DNA of 9,108 nucleotides from Fibrobacter sp. (GTDB taxonomy: Bacteria > Fibrobacterota > Fibrobacteria > Fibrobacterales > Fibrobacteraceae). The notes below the pieces were generated by a model. That model worked only from the letters and a program-made list of their open reading frames with translations, did no database searches and was not told the origin of the DNA. The stretch lies in contig JABUUR010000317.1 of NCBI GenBank assembly GCA_021443065.1, forward strand, positions 1 through 9,108, in the 5' to 3' direction. Positions within the stretch are counted from its first letter, which is position 1. Every line of letters starts with the position of its first letter. The translations under genes were made by a program, and so were the position numbers. Below, in pieces: positions 1 through 5,911 of the stretch.

Positions 1-10
1 AAATAGCCCA

Positions 11-50
11 TGTAAAGCCTATAAGATTGTTTTGTAAAGGCTGTGTAAAA
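11..50 (+). repeat. Helically phased TGTAAA direct repeats upstream of tcdA
   Basis: TGTAAAG occurs at 11-17 and 33-39, and TGTAAAA at 44-50. The start-to-start distances are 22 and 11 bp, so all three copies would lie on one face of the helix. Repeats at 11-bp steps are typical of OmpR/PhoB-class response-regulator sites. The region is AT-rich and the motif is simple, so chance is a real alternative. The repeats lie 44-83 bp upstream of the tcdA start codon. Confidence 0.3.
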
Positions 51-81
51 TGGGATAAATCCAGGACGCTCGAAATGTTTC

Positions 82-89
82 TAAATTTG
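82..89 (+). promoter_or_regulatory. TAnnTTTG (-7-like) box in front of tcdA
   Basis: TAAATTTG ends 4 nt before the tcdA ATG. It matches the Bacteroidota -7 consensus TAnnTTTG, and the identical 8-mer lies before the gene at 5912. No TTTG/TTG -33 box is visible 17-23 bp upstream. If this is the promoter, transcription would start at about the ATG and the mRNA would be leaderless, which agrees with the lack of a Shine-Dalgarno sequence. Confidence 0.35.
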
Positions 90-93
90 TGAC

Positions 94-849
94 ATGTCTA
101 CAAGTTCCGCCATATTCAATCGAACCATCCGCCTTGTGGGGGAGGCGAAAATGGGGGATATATCGTCCAAGCGGGTCATTGTTTTTGGCGTTGGCGGTGT
201 GGGCAGTTGGTGTGTCGAAAGTTTGGTGCGGTCCGGAATAAGGTATTTGACCATCGTGGACTCCGACATGGTGAATGTGACCAATGTGAACAGGCAATTG
301 ATGGCTACCACGAAGACTGTTGGGCAGGTGAAGGTGGAGGTGTTGAAACAGCGTCTGCTGGAAATCAATCCCGAAGCAGAAATTGACGCCCGGGCAGAAA
401 TTTATTCCGAGGAAACAGCCCACGCTTTTAACTTGGACAATTACGATTACGTGGTTGATGCCATTGACAGCCTTGATGCAAAAATGAATTTGCTCATGAA
501 TGCGTCTTGTACACGGGCGAAAGTTTTTTCTTCCATGGGTGCGGCCCTTAAAATGGACCCCACAAAGATCAAGGTGGCGGAATTCTGGGAAGCAAAGGGC
601 TGCCCGCTGGCTCGTTCTCTTAGGGACAAGTTCAAAAAGAAGAACCTGCGCCCGGCAAAAAAAATACAGGTGGTGTACAGCGAGGAACTACTGAAAAATC
701 TGGGGCCTGTGGCCAGTGGCGATGGAAGCCCTGCGGAATTTCACAAGGTGGCCTGCAACGGCACCATGGCCCACGCGGTGGCCATTTTTGGCTTTACCCT
801 TGCGGGCCTTGTGATGATGGATATTTGCAACAATGGTCAAGGAACATAA
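94..849 (+). CDS. tcdA: tRNA threonylcarbamoyladenosine dehydratase TcdA (ThiF/E1-like)
   Basis: This is a 251-residue cytoplasmic E1-like enzyme. TcdA-family proteins use ATP to cyclise t6A to ct6A at position 37 of ANN-decoding tRNAs. Visible signatures are the N-terminal FNRTIRLVG (compare RFGG..RLYG in the family), the Rossmann glycine loop GVGGVGSW at residues 32-39, the nucleotide/Mg-binding stretch VDSDMVNVTNVNRQ at 55-68, and the late conserved block VACNGTMAHAVAIFGF at 219-234. Length is close to the E. coli protein (about 268 residues). ATG 94 is the first start after an in-frame TAA at 82-84; no Shine-Dalgarno is visible. It is followed after 27 bp by mnmA on the same strand, so the two tRNA modification genes are probably co-transcribed. 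Other ThiF/MoeB/HesA enzymes are the alternative, but the N- and C-terminal blocks favour TcdA. Confidence 0.92.
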   Translation: MSTSSAIFNRTIRLVGEAKMGDISSKRVIVFGVGGVGSWCVESLVRSGIRYLTIVDSDMVNVTNVNRQLMATTKTVGQVKVEVLKQRLLEINPEAEIDARAEIYSEETAHAFNLDNYDYVVDAIDSLDAKMNLLMNASCTRAKVFSSMGAALKMDPTKIKVAEFWEAKGCPLARSLRDKFKKKNLRPAKKIQVVYSEELLKNLGPVASGDGSPAEFHKVACNGTMAHAVAIFGFTLAGLVMMDICNNGQGT

Positions 850-876
850 AAATCATATATCTGCGGTGTGGAAAAG

Positions 877-1989
877 ATGCTTTCAAAGAAACGTGTGGTT
901 GTAGGCCTTTCTGGTGGTGTAGATTCTGCCCTTGCGGCATATTTGCTGAAACAGCAGGGCTACGAGGTCATTGGCGTTACCATGGCCACTTGGGATGGTT
1001 CCATCAAGAACATGCCCCACGTCGAAGGTCGCGAGGGCTGCTTTGGACCCGGCGAGGTACAAACCATTGCCCAGGCGAAAAGCGTTGCAAACCGCCTTGG
1101 CATTCCCCATTATGTGGCTAGTGTCTCAGAAGCGTACAAGAGTCAGGTGCTGGATTATTTCCGCGCCGAATATCGTGCGGGCCGTACCCCCAACCCTTGC
1201 GTTCGATGCAATCAGAATGTCAAGTTCGGAGCGTTGCTTGCGGCCACCCGCCGCATGGGGGTGGATTTCGATTACTTTGCAACAGGCCACTACGCCCGCC
1301 TGGATTTCAAGGATTCCAAGCAGCCTTTTCTTTATGCCGCGCTGGACGATTCCAAGGACCAGACGTACTTTCTTTCGCGCTTGACCCTGGAGCAGTTGTC
1401 TTCGGTGATTTTTCCGCTGGGGGGCATGAAAAAGACCGATGTGAGGGCTTTGGCCGCAGAAATCGGCTGGGTGGATTTTGCCACCAAGAAAGAGAGCCAG
1501 GATTTTTTGGAATGCGGTGATTACACAGTCCTTTTTGACGAGTCCGACAACAAGCCTGGGGATTTCGTGGATATGAACGGCAAGGTGCTGGGCAGGCACA
1601 GGGGCGTTATTCATTACACCATCGGCCAGCGCAAGGGCTTGAACATCGGCGGCCTGCCGGAACCTTACTTTGTAGTGAACATCGATGTGCAAAAAAATCA
1701 GGTGGTCCTTGGACCTCGCAGCGTAATGAACTGTGTGGATGTGGACGCCGAGGAATTGAACCTGATGGTGGACGAGGATTCGCCGTTGTTGCAACAGCCT
1801 TTGACGGCCCATATTCGCCTAGGCCATAAGGGTGCACTAGCCCGCATTACCGCCCTGGATGTGGCAGCCGGGAAAATTTCCGTGCATTTTGACGAACCTC
1901 AGTTTGCGTCGGCTCCGGGCCAAATTCTTGTGCTTTACGCAGACCAGGGAATTGTTGCCTCGGGCATCATCGCTCCTCGCAATTCCTGA
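877..1989 (+). CDS. mnmA: tRNA 2-thiouridine(34) synthase MnmA
   Basis: This is a 370-residue PP-loop ATPase that would place the 2-thio group on U34 of Lys/Glu/Gln tRNAs. Seen in order: ATP-binding SGGVDS at 12-17, PNPCVRCNQNVKFG at 105-118, ATGHYARL at 135-142, DDSKDQTYFLSRL at 157-169, KKESQDF at 204-210, HYTIGQRKGLNIGG at 246-259, and the C-terminal barrel motif PQFASAPGQ at 341-349. Cys111 aligns with the first catalytic cysteine of E. coli MnmA. At the place of the second (E. coli GICFI) there is Leu211, and the nearest cysteine is Cys213, two residues later. With Cys108 this gives a CxxC plus C set, like MnmA forms reported to hold an Fe-S cluster. I chose ATG 877, with weak GGA 4 nt upstream; an in-frame GTG at 868 would add three residues. 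It lies 27 bp downstream of tcdA. Confidence 0.9.
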   Translation: MLSKKRVVVGLSGGVDSALAAYLLKQQGYEVIGVTMATWDGSIKNMPHVEGREGCFGPGEVQTIAQAKSVANRLGIPHYVASVSEAYKSQVLDYFRAEYRAGRTPNPCVRCNQNVKFGALLAATRRMGVDFDYFATGHYARLDFKDSKQPFLYAALDDSKDQTYFLSRLTLEQLSSVIFPLGGMKKTDVRALAAEIGWVDFATKKESQDFLECGDYTVLFDESDNKPGDFVDMNGKVLGRHRGVIHYTIGQRKGLNIGGLPEPYFVVNIDVQKNQVVLGPRSVMNCVDVDAEELNLMVDEDSPLLQQPLTAHIRLGHKGALARITALDVAAGKISVHFDEPQFASAPGQILVLYADQGIVASGIIAPRNS

Positions 1990-2033
1990 GCTTGTCCAAC
2001 CATCGTTTAACCCGCTTTCAGAGGTGGCCTAAA

Positions 2034-3377
2034 CTATTCGAAAAGGTTTTTCAGGCATTCTGAAATTTTTCCCCTGTGGGCGGGGCTGAAACAGTTGATG
2101 AAATGTTTCAGGTCGTCCTTTGAAAAATGGGGGTGGTATTCAAAAAGTATGCGGCACTGCTTTCGGTACTGGTCGAAATTCCTGTCCCTGTAATTGCAGG
2201 CGATGGAAAGCAATCGCGGGTAGATGATTTCTGGATGGCATATCAGAAGTTGTTCTGCGACCTTTTGACATTCGCCGTATTCGCCCAGGGTAAAGTGGTG
2301 GAATGCTTTTTCCACAAAATGGAAGGGCTGGTACATGGCGGCGGGAATGCAACGGTCGTATTCTTCAATCTGCTGCCGGGCCTTGTCGCCTTGCCCCGTA
2401 AGGGTGTACAGTTGAGAAACCTGCCTGCGGCAAATGGCCCGCAGGGGGCTGTTGGCATGCATCATGAGTTCGAAATAATTGAGCGCCTCCTTGTGGTTTC
2501 CCAGGAGCATGTTGAAAAGCGCGATGGAATACAGGGAGTACACCGACGAGGGATTTTTTCGCATGGTCTCGTTGATCACAATGCCGAGATTGTCGATACA
2601 CTCCTTTTCGTCAACCCATTTTTCAGTGGCGGCCACATGGTAGGCGATTGCCAACACTCCTGCAATAAAGTCGCCGTGCCTTTCGTTTTCCAGCAGGGAA
2701 TGTTGAACCCTTGCACATCGGTCGAATTCGTTCTTCTCGCGGTTTTCCATCTTCGAAATGGCAAAGCAGGAGGCGTACCACCATTGGGGGGCTACACTCG
2801 GATTTTCTTCAAAAGATTCTGCTGCGGCAAGAACCATTTGCCTAAGCAGTTGTATGGAAATCTGCTCTGTCAGAAGGCTTATGTCTTCGCTGTTGCATAC
2901 CTTGGGCAGGTTCGACCACAGAAGGGTGTCGCCCTCTTTTTTGTGCAGGGCGATGAACAATGTTTGGTTGTCGCCTTGCATGGTGGACACGTTTATGCGG
3001 TAGTCGCCTTGCCTGTCGCCGTCATCGGGTTGTGTGACCTTGATTTGAAAAACGCCGCAGCCCTGCAATGCCTGCACTATGGAGAGGTAAAGGGCGTGGG
3101 GGAGTGGCGAATCCAAAAAGTCGTCGCCTTGGCAAATGGTCAAGGTGACTTCTTCTCTCCCTTCGGAATCCATGCTGGAGGTCAAGTCCGTAGAAACCGC
3201 TTCTGTACGGTTTGTAACTTCTAGAATCCTGTAGATGTTTGCGAGATGGACCTTGACTGTGTTTGCGGATATATTCAGGGCGAAACAGATTTCGCTGTTG
3301 GTCAAGCCCTTACGCAAGAGACTGAGAATCTCTTTTTGCCGGCTAGTCAATTCTTGTTTTTTTCCTGAATCTCCCAT
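2034..3377 (-). CDS. LuxR-type HTH regulator with TolB-like and TPR-like regions
   Basis: This is a 447-residue soluble protein with no signal peptide or membrane segment. Residues 8-60 are a GerE/LuxR helix-turn-helix (LTSRQKEILSLLRKGLTN, then ISANTVKVHLANIYRIL), unusually at the N-terminus. Residues about 77-185 resemble the TolB N-terminal-like domain that follows the DNA-binding or cyclase domain in CadC-type and class III cyclase proteins (note DTLLWSNLPK and EDISLLTEQIS). Residues about 205-415 form TPR-like helical repeats (for example NHKEALNYFELMM at 294-306 and GEYGECQKVAEQLL at 365-378). The tail HPHFSKDDLKHF...ISECLKNLFE fits the usual end of such TPR arrays. ATG 3377 has no clear Shine-Dalgarno. 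The gene lies 58 bp downstream of the ttcA-like gene on the same strand and converges with mnmA. Regulatory targets and ligand are unknown; the domain assignments are by eye. Confidence 0.83.
   Translation of the reverse strand: MGDSGKKQELTSRQKEILSLLRKGLTNSEICFALNISANTVKVHLANIYRILEVTNRTEAVSTDLTSSMDSEGREEVTLTICQGDDFLDSPLPHALYLSIVQALQGCGVFQIKVTQPDDGDRQGDYRINVSTMQGDNQTLFIALHKKEGDTLLWSNLPKVCNSEDISLLTEQISIQLLRQMVLAAAESFEENPSVAPQWWYASCFAISKMENREKNEFDRCARVQHSLLENERHGDFIAGVLAIAYHVAATEKWVDEKECIDNLGIVINETMRKNPSSVYSLYSIALFNMLLGNHKEALNYFELMMHANSPLRAICRRQVSQLYTLTGQGDKARQQIEEYDRCIPAAMYQPFHFVEKAFHHFTLGEYGECQKVAEQLLICHPEIIYPRLLSIACNYRDRNFDQYRKQCRILFEYHPHFSKDDLKHFINCFSPAHRGKISECLKNLFE
2049..2070 (+). terminator. 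Possible weak intrinsic terminator for the tcdA-mnmA unit
   Basis: TTTCAG (2049-2054), loop GCATT, CTGAAA (2060-2065), then five T at 2066-2070. The stem is only 6 bp and AT-rich. It lies inside the 3' end of the converging regulator gene, 60 bp past the mnmA stop. The 44-bp gap between the two genes holds no better hairpin. Confidence 0.3.
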
Positions 3378-3385
3378 ATGACCGT

Positions 3386-3393
3386 AAATTTAA
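3386..3393 (-). promoter_or_regulatory. TAAATTTA, near match to TAnnTTTG, before the regulator gene
   Basis: Reading the minus strand, TAAATTTA ends 8 nt before the ATG at 3377. It differs from TAnnTTTG only in the last base, and its position matches the boxes before tcdA, the symporter and the gene at 5912. No -33 box is visible at the expected distance. Confidence 0.2.
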
Positions 3394-3406
3394 CTACAAA
3401 AACCGT

Positions 3407-3427
3407 AAAAAACGGTCTTTTGACCGT
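3407..3427 (-). terminator. Intrinsic terminator after the ttcA-like gene
   Basis: On the minus strand: ACGGTC, loop AAAA, GACCGT, then a T run (3411-3407). It is a perfect 6-bp stem with a tetraloop and a U-tract, starting 9 nt past the stop codon of the gene at 3436-4320. If it works, the downstream regulator needs its own promoter or is expressed by read-through. Confidence 0.55.
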
Positions 3428-3435
3428 ACATTGGG

Positions 3436-4320
3436 CTAAAAAATGCCAGGATCTTCAATTTTATCGTAATTTTCAAGAAAGCTGTGCTGTTCGCCTTGGG
3501 CCTTGTAGCCCGGGAAAGTCTCGATGCATACGGCGTGGACGCTGTTGAAAATATTCTTTTCGATGTTGGGGTTGATCCGCTTGAGGCGCTTGATTAATTC
3601 CTTGGTCTCCTTGCGCTTGCTTACGTTTGTCTCGGAGTCCTCGTTTGCAGTTTCCTTGCTGCGTTCGGCCAAGGGACAGGCGCATTGGATGAAATCCAGG
3701 CCGTTGTACTTTGTCCAGTTGATAATGTCTTGCTCGTTGATGCAGTACATGGGGCGGATAAGTTCCATGCCCTCGAAATTTAGGCTGTGGAGTTTGGGCA
3801 TCATGCCTTGCAACTGCGCGCCGTAGAACATGGCCATGACCGTGGTTTCGATGACATCGGACATGTGGTGCCCCAGGGCGATCTTGTTGCAGCCCATGTC
3901 CTTTGCCATGTGGTACAGGTGTCCCCTTCGCATCTTTGCGCAAACGTAACAGGGTGATTTGCCTACTTTGTCTGTAACGTCGAAAATCTTCGAGTCAAAA
4001 ATGGTGACGGGGATTTCCAGAAGGGATGCGTTGCTTTCGATTTTTTTGCGGTTGGCCTCGTTGTAGCCCGGGTCCATCACAAGGTATTTGACATCGAACT
4101 GGAAATCCGTATGGCGCAAAAGCATTTGCATTAGCTTTGCCAGCAGCATGGAGTCCTTTCCGCCGGAAATGCACACGGCGATGCTGTCTTTTTCCTCGAT
4201 TAATTTGTATCTTTTTATGGCTGAAATAAAGGGCGTCCACAGGCGCTCCCTGTAGGTGGTGGATATGCTACGCTCCACCTTTTGCACGTAAGACAGTTCC
4301 CTTGTTTTTCCTTGTGCCAT
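3436..4320 (-). CDS. ttcA: TtcA/TilS-family PP-loop protein, probable tRNA 2-thiocytidine synthase
   Basis: This is a 294-residue cytoplasmic PP-loop ATPase. TtcA adds sulfur to C32 of certain tRNAs and needs a [4Fe-4S] cluster. Visible: ATP-binding SGGKDS at 52-57; a CxxC pair in SPCYVCAKMRRGHLYH (Cys124, Cys127); KIALGHHMSDVIETTVM at 146-162; FYGAQLQGMMPKL at 165-177; ELIRPMYCI at 186-194; and a third cysteine site in CACPL (Cys213, Cys215). Two CxxC cysteines plus one later cysteine match TtcA cluster ligands, and the length is close to E. coli TtcA (311). The sequence resembles the shorter TtcA-like proteins of anaerobes more than the E. coli enzyme, so the exact target base is less certain than the family. 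No Shine-Dalgarno lies before ATG 4320. It is divergent from the symporter gene across 38 bp. Confidence 0.88.
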   Translation of the reverse strand: MAQGKTRELSYVQKVERSISTTYRERLWTPFISAIKRYKLIEEKDSIAVCISGGKDSMLLAKLMQMLLRHTDFQFDVKYLVMDPGYNEANRKKIESNASLLEIPVTIFDSKIFDVTDKVGKSPCYVCAKMRRGHLYHMAKDMGCNKIALGHHMSDVIETTVMAMFYGAQLQGMMPKLHSLNFEGMELIRPMYCINEQDIINWTKYNGLDFIQCACPLAERSKETANEDSETNVSKRKETKELIKRLKRINPNIEKNIFNSVHAVCIETFPGYKAQGEQHSFLENYDKIEDPGIF

Positions 4321-4351
4321 TTGAAGGAAAATCTAGAAAAAATTATCTTTG
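4320..4351 (+). promoter_or_regulatory. Bacteroidota-type promoter for the symporter gene
   Basis: TTTG at 4320-4323 and TATCTTTG at 4344-4351 are 20 nt apart, which fits the TTTG-N(17-23)-TAnnTTTG consensus of Bacteroidota primary-sigma promoters. The predicted start would fall 4-8 nt past the second box, at or next to ATG 4359. GGAG at 4351-4354 could instead be the ribosome site; it would then have to be transcribed from further upstream. The TTTG box overlaps the start codon of the divergent gene. Confidence 0.45.
4328..4335 (-). promoter_or_regulatory. TAGATTTT, near match to TAnnTTTG, before the ttcA-like gene
   Basis: Minus-strand TAGATTTT ends 7 nt before the ATG at 4320 and differs from TAnnTTTG in the last base only. 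It lies 8 bp from the opposing box at 4344-4351. No -33 element is visible. Confidence 0.22.
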
Positions 4352-4358
4352 GAGTGTT

Positions 4359-5756
4359 ATGAAGTTGTTGGTTATTTATTTCCTGGTGCTGGGCTTTATC
4401 TGTGCCCGGGATTTGTCCAAGGTGAAAAATTTTGACGACTACGTGGTGGCCGGTCGCCGCCAGAGTTCCCCCTTTGTGTTCATGAGCCTCATGGCCACGG
4501 TTTTGGGGGCCAGCGCCACCATAGGCATTGCCGACCGTGCGCAGTCCATAGGTTTTGCGGCCTTCTGGTGGCTGGGCGTGGGGGCTGTGGGCTTTTGGTT
4601 TCAGGCGGCGTTCTTGAGCAAGCCCATCCACGACCTTGATGTGCGAACCCTTCCGGAACTTGCCGAAAAGACGGTAGCCCGTGGAGCACGCAGGTTGGTG
4701 GGGCTCATTATCGCAGTTTCGTGGATCGGCATTATTGCGGCCCAGTTTGCTGCGATGGCTGGCTTTATCGGCCTTGTGCTTGGCCACGACGCGGGCGTCT
4801 TGTCTGTGGTCGTCACCTCGGCGATAGTCATCGTGTACACATTGCTTGGGGGGCAACTTTCGGTGGTGCGTACCGATGCCCTGCAGTTTGGGATTTTGAC
4901 CTTGGGTTTCGTGGCGGCGGCTGTCTACCTGCTGGGTGGGTTTTCCGGGATGGAGGGTGTTGCGGTTGCCGCAGGTTCTGCGACGGCAAATTCGGTGGGG
5001 TCGTTTGATTTTTCGTTGCTGAACGAAAAATTTGGAGCCGCCGACCTGGCCTTGATGCTTTTTACCGTAGGCGGGGCTTACTTTTTGGGGCCCGACGTGA
5101 TTTCCAGGAACCTTGTGGCCAAGGATGCCTCTGCGGCCCGTAAGGCGGTTGTTGCAGGCAGTTTTGCCATTCTTGCCTTTAGCGTGATTATCGTCCTTTT
5201 GGGAATGTGGGCCGGGCAGTATGCACCCGATGCCGTGGGATTGAACTCTGCGGGAGGTGCCCGGACCAATGCCTTGTTCCGCTTGGCCTCTTGCGTTTTG
5301 CCTTTGCCCCTGGCGGCCCTTTTGTCTGTGGGCTTGCTTTCGGCGCTACTGTCTTCTGCGGACACCTGCCTGATCAATTCCGCTGCCATTTTCGGAAACG
5401 ACATCGTAAATACCCGCCGTATTGCCGTAGTGCGGATCCTTGTGGTGGTGATCGGCGTAATCGCCATGGTGCTCGCCCTGGGCGGCAAGGACATTATCGA
5501 CTTGTTGACCATGGCCTATTCCGTTTACACCCCGGGGATTGTTGCCCCTTTGGCTGTGGCGATTATCTCCCATAAGAAATTCGAAGTCAAAAGGCCTCTA
5601 TGGTATGCGGGAGTATGCCTGGGAGGGCTCTTTGGCCTTGTTCCCGCCGTTCTTTCCATTACGGTGAAGGCGTCTACTCCTGCCTATCTGCCCCATGTGG
5701 GCATAGCCCTTTCCTTGGTTTTTGCGCTGGCAAGCCTACGGAAAAGAAAAACTTGA
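4359..5756 (+). CDS. Sodium:solute symporter family (SSS) transporter
   Basis: This is a 465-residue polytopic inner-membrane protein with about 12-13 hydrophobic segments. SSS-family features: DYVVAGRRQSSPFVFMSL at 27-44 followed by the unwound first core helix (LGASATIG at 49-56); GGQLSVVRTDALQ at 164-176; GPDVISR at 244-250; and LLSALLSSADTCLINSA at 326-342, where serines of the SSAD stretch correspond to the sodium site in this family. Such proteins couple sodium entry to uptake of sugars, amino acids, nucleobases or organic acids; the substrate cannot be read here. ATG 4359 was chosen over an upstream TTG at 4302 because GGAG lies 4 nt before it, its N-terminus goes straight into the first membrane helix, and the longer version would overlap the divergent gene. 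It appears to be monocistronic. Confidence 0.88.
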   Translation: MKLLVIYFLVLGFICARDLSKVKNFDDYVVAGRRQSSPFVFMSLMATVLGASATIGIADRAQSIGFAAFWWLGVGAVGFWFQAAFLSKPIHDLDVRTLPELAEKTVARGARRLVGLIIAVSWIGIIAAQFAAMAGFIGLVLGHDAGVLSVVVTSAIVIVYTLLGGQLSVVRTDALQFGILTLGFVAAAVYLLGGFSGMEGVAVAAGSATANSVGSFDFSLLNEKFGAADLALMLFTVGGAYFLGPDVISRNLVAKDASAARKAVVAGSFAILAFSVIIVLLGMWAGQYAPDAVGLNSAGGARTNALFRLASCVLPLPLAALLSVGLLSALLSSADTCLINSAAIFGNDIVNTRRIAVVRILVVVIGVIAMVLALGGKDIIDLLTMAYSVYTPGIVAPLAVAIISHKKFEVKRPLWYAGVCLGGLFGLVPAVLSITVKASTPAYLPHVGIALSLVFALASLRKRKT

Positions 5757-5763
5757 TAACGGC

Positions 5764-5799
5764 GAAAAAAGGATTTTTTCGGGCAAAAAACGCCCTTTT
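5764..5799 (+). terminator. Weak terminator-like hairpins after the symporter gene
   Basis: Two small inverted repeats follow the stop codon: GAAAAAA/TTTTTTC (5764-5770 and 5774-5780, loop GGA) and GGGC/GCCC (5781-5784 and 5792-5795) followed by TTTT. The second has the hairpin-plus-T-run order of an intrinsic terminator but only a 4-bp stem. Confidence 0.3.
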
Positions 5800-5816
5800 G
5801 TGACGTTTGTCACAAA
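5797..5816. promoter_or_regulatory. CRP/FNR-superfamily-type operator, TGTGA-N6-TCACA
   Basis: TTTGTGAC (5797-5804), spacer GTTT, GTCACAAA (5809-5816): a perfect 8-bp inverted repeat. The core TGTGA-N6-TCACA is identical to the E. coli CRP consensus core. It is centred about 105 bp upstream of the regulator gene at 5912. The match is seen directly; binding by a CRP/FNR-like factor is inferred. Confidence 0.5.
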
Positions 5817-5861
5817 GTCCTTGGATAAAACGTCCATGGTGATTTTACCGAGGTGTTTCTT

Positions 5862-5876
5862 TTTTGGTAACCAAAA
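5862..5876. promoter_or_regulatory. 15-bp palindrome TTTTGGT-A-ACCAAAA, possible operator
   Basis: It has perfect 7-bp arms around one central base and is centred 43 bp upstream of the ATG at 5912. If the TAAATTTG box at 5894-5901 is the promoter, the centre lies near -38, where a repressor would block or a class II activator would replace the missing -33 box. Confidence 0.4.
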
Positions 5877-5893
5877 GTTTATCTTATTGTTGT

Positions 5894-5901
5894 TAAATTT
5901 G
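5894..5901 (+). promoter_or_regulatory. TAnnTTTG (-7-like) box before the TIGR02147 gene
   Basis: TAAATTTG, the same 8-mer as before tcdA, ends 10 nt before ATG 5912. No TTTG or TTG lies 17-23 bp upstream, and there is no Shine-Dalgarno before the start codon. Confidence 0.35.
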
Positions 5902-5911
5902 GGTAAATAAT

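Larger units (their letters stand above)
3381..3428. repeat. Three ACCGTA repeats at exact 21-bp spacing
   Basis: ACCGTA occurs at 3381-3386, 3402-3407 and 3423-3428, with both start-to-start distances exactly 21 bp (two helical turns). An inverted partner ACGGT lies at 3412-3416. The array fills the gap between the ttcA-like gene and the regulator gene, and the first copy ends next to the regulator's start codon region. Part of the array also forms the hairpin listed at 3407-3427. It may be an operator for the regulator (autoregulation), but a terminator plus one chance copy is the simpler reading. Confidence 0.45.

Noticed and set aside
33..42. TGTAAAGGCT, also found exactly at 8203-8212 before the GH43 gene
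   Set aside because: Many 10-mer pairs are expected by chance in 9 kb, and the two positions relative to the genes differ.
3..92. Open frame of 29 codons ending in TGA one base before the tcdA ATG, possibly the tail of an upstream gene
   Set aside because: Too short to judge: an open run of this length is common by chance. The stretch is AT-rich with repeats, more like an intergenic region. The sequence left of the window would settle it.
86..103. TTTGTGAC half-site at the tcdA start codon, identical to one arm of the CRP-type site at 5797
   Set aside because: The other half (TCTACAA) does not fit TCACA at the right spacing; only half a site is present.
1126..1812. 228-codon minus-strand frame opposite mnmA, and a 134-codon one at 19-423 opposite tcdA
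   Set aside because: Both are shadows of conserved tRNA-modification genes, with low-complexity His-rich products.
2127..3224. 365-codon open frame on the plus strand opposite the LuxR-type regulator
   Set aside because: Antisense to a gene with a clear HTH and TPR-like pattern; the plus-strand product shows no domain.
3943..3950. TACGTTTG on the minus strand, a TAnnTTTG match
   Set aside because: It is inside the ttcA-like coding region with no start codon nearby; counted as background.
4302..4358. Longer symporter start at TTG 4302
   Set aside because: It would overlap the start of the divergent gene and add charged residues before the first membrane helix; ATG 4359 has GGAG upstream.
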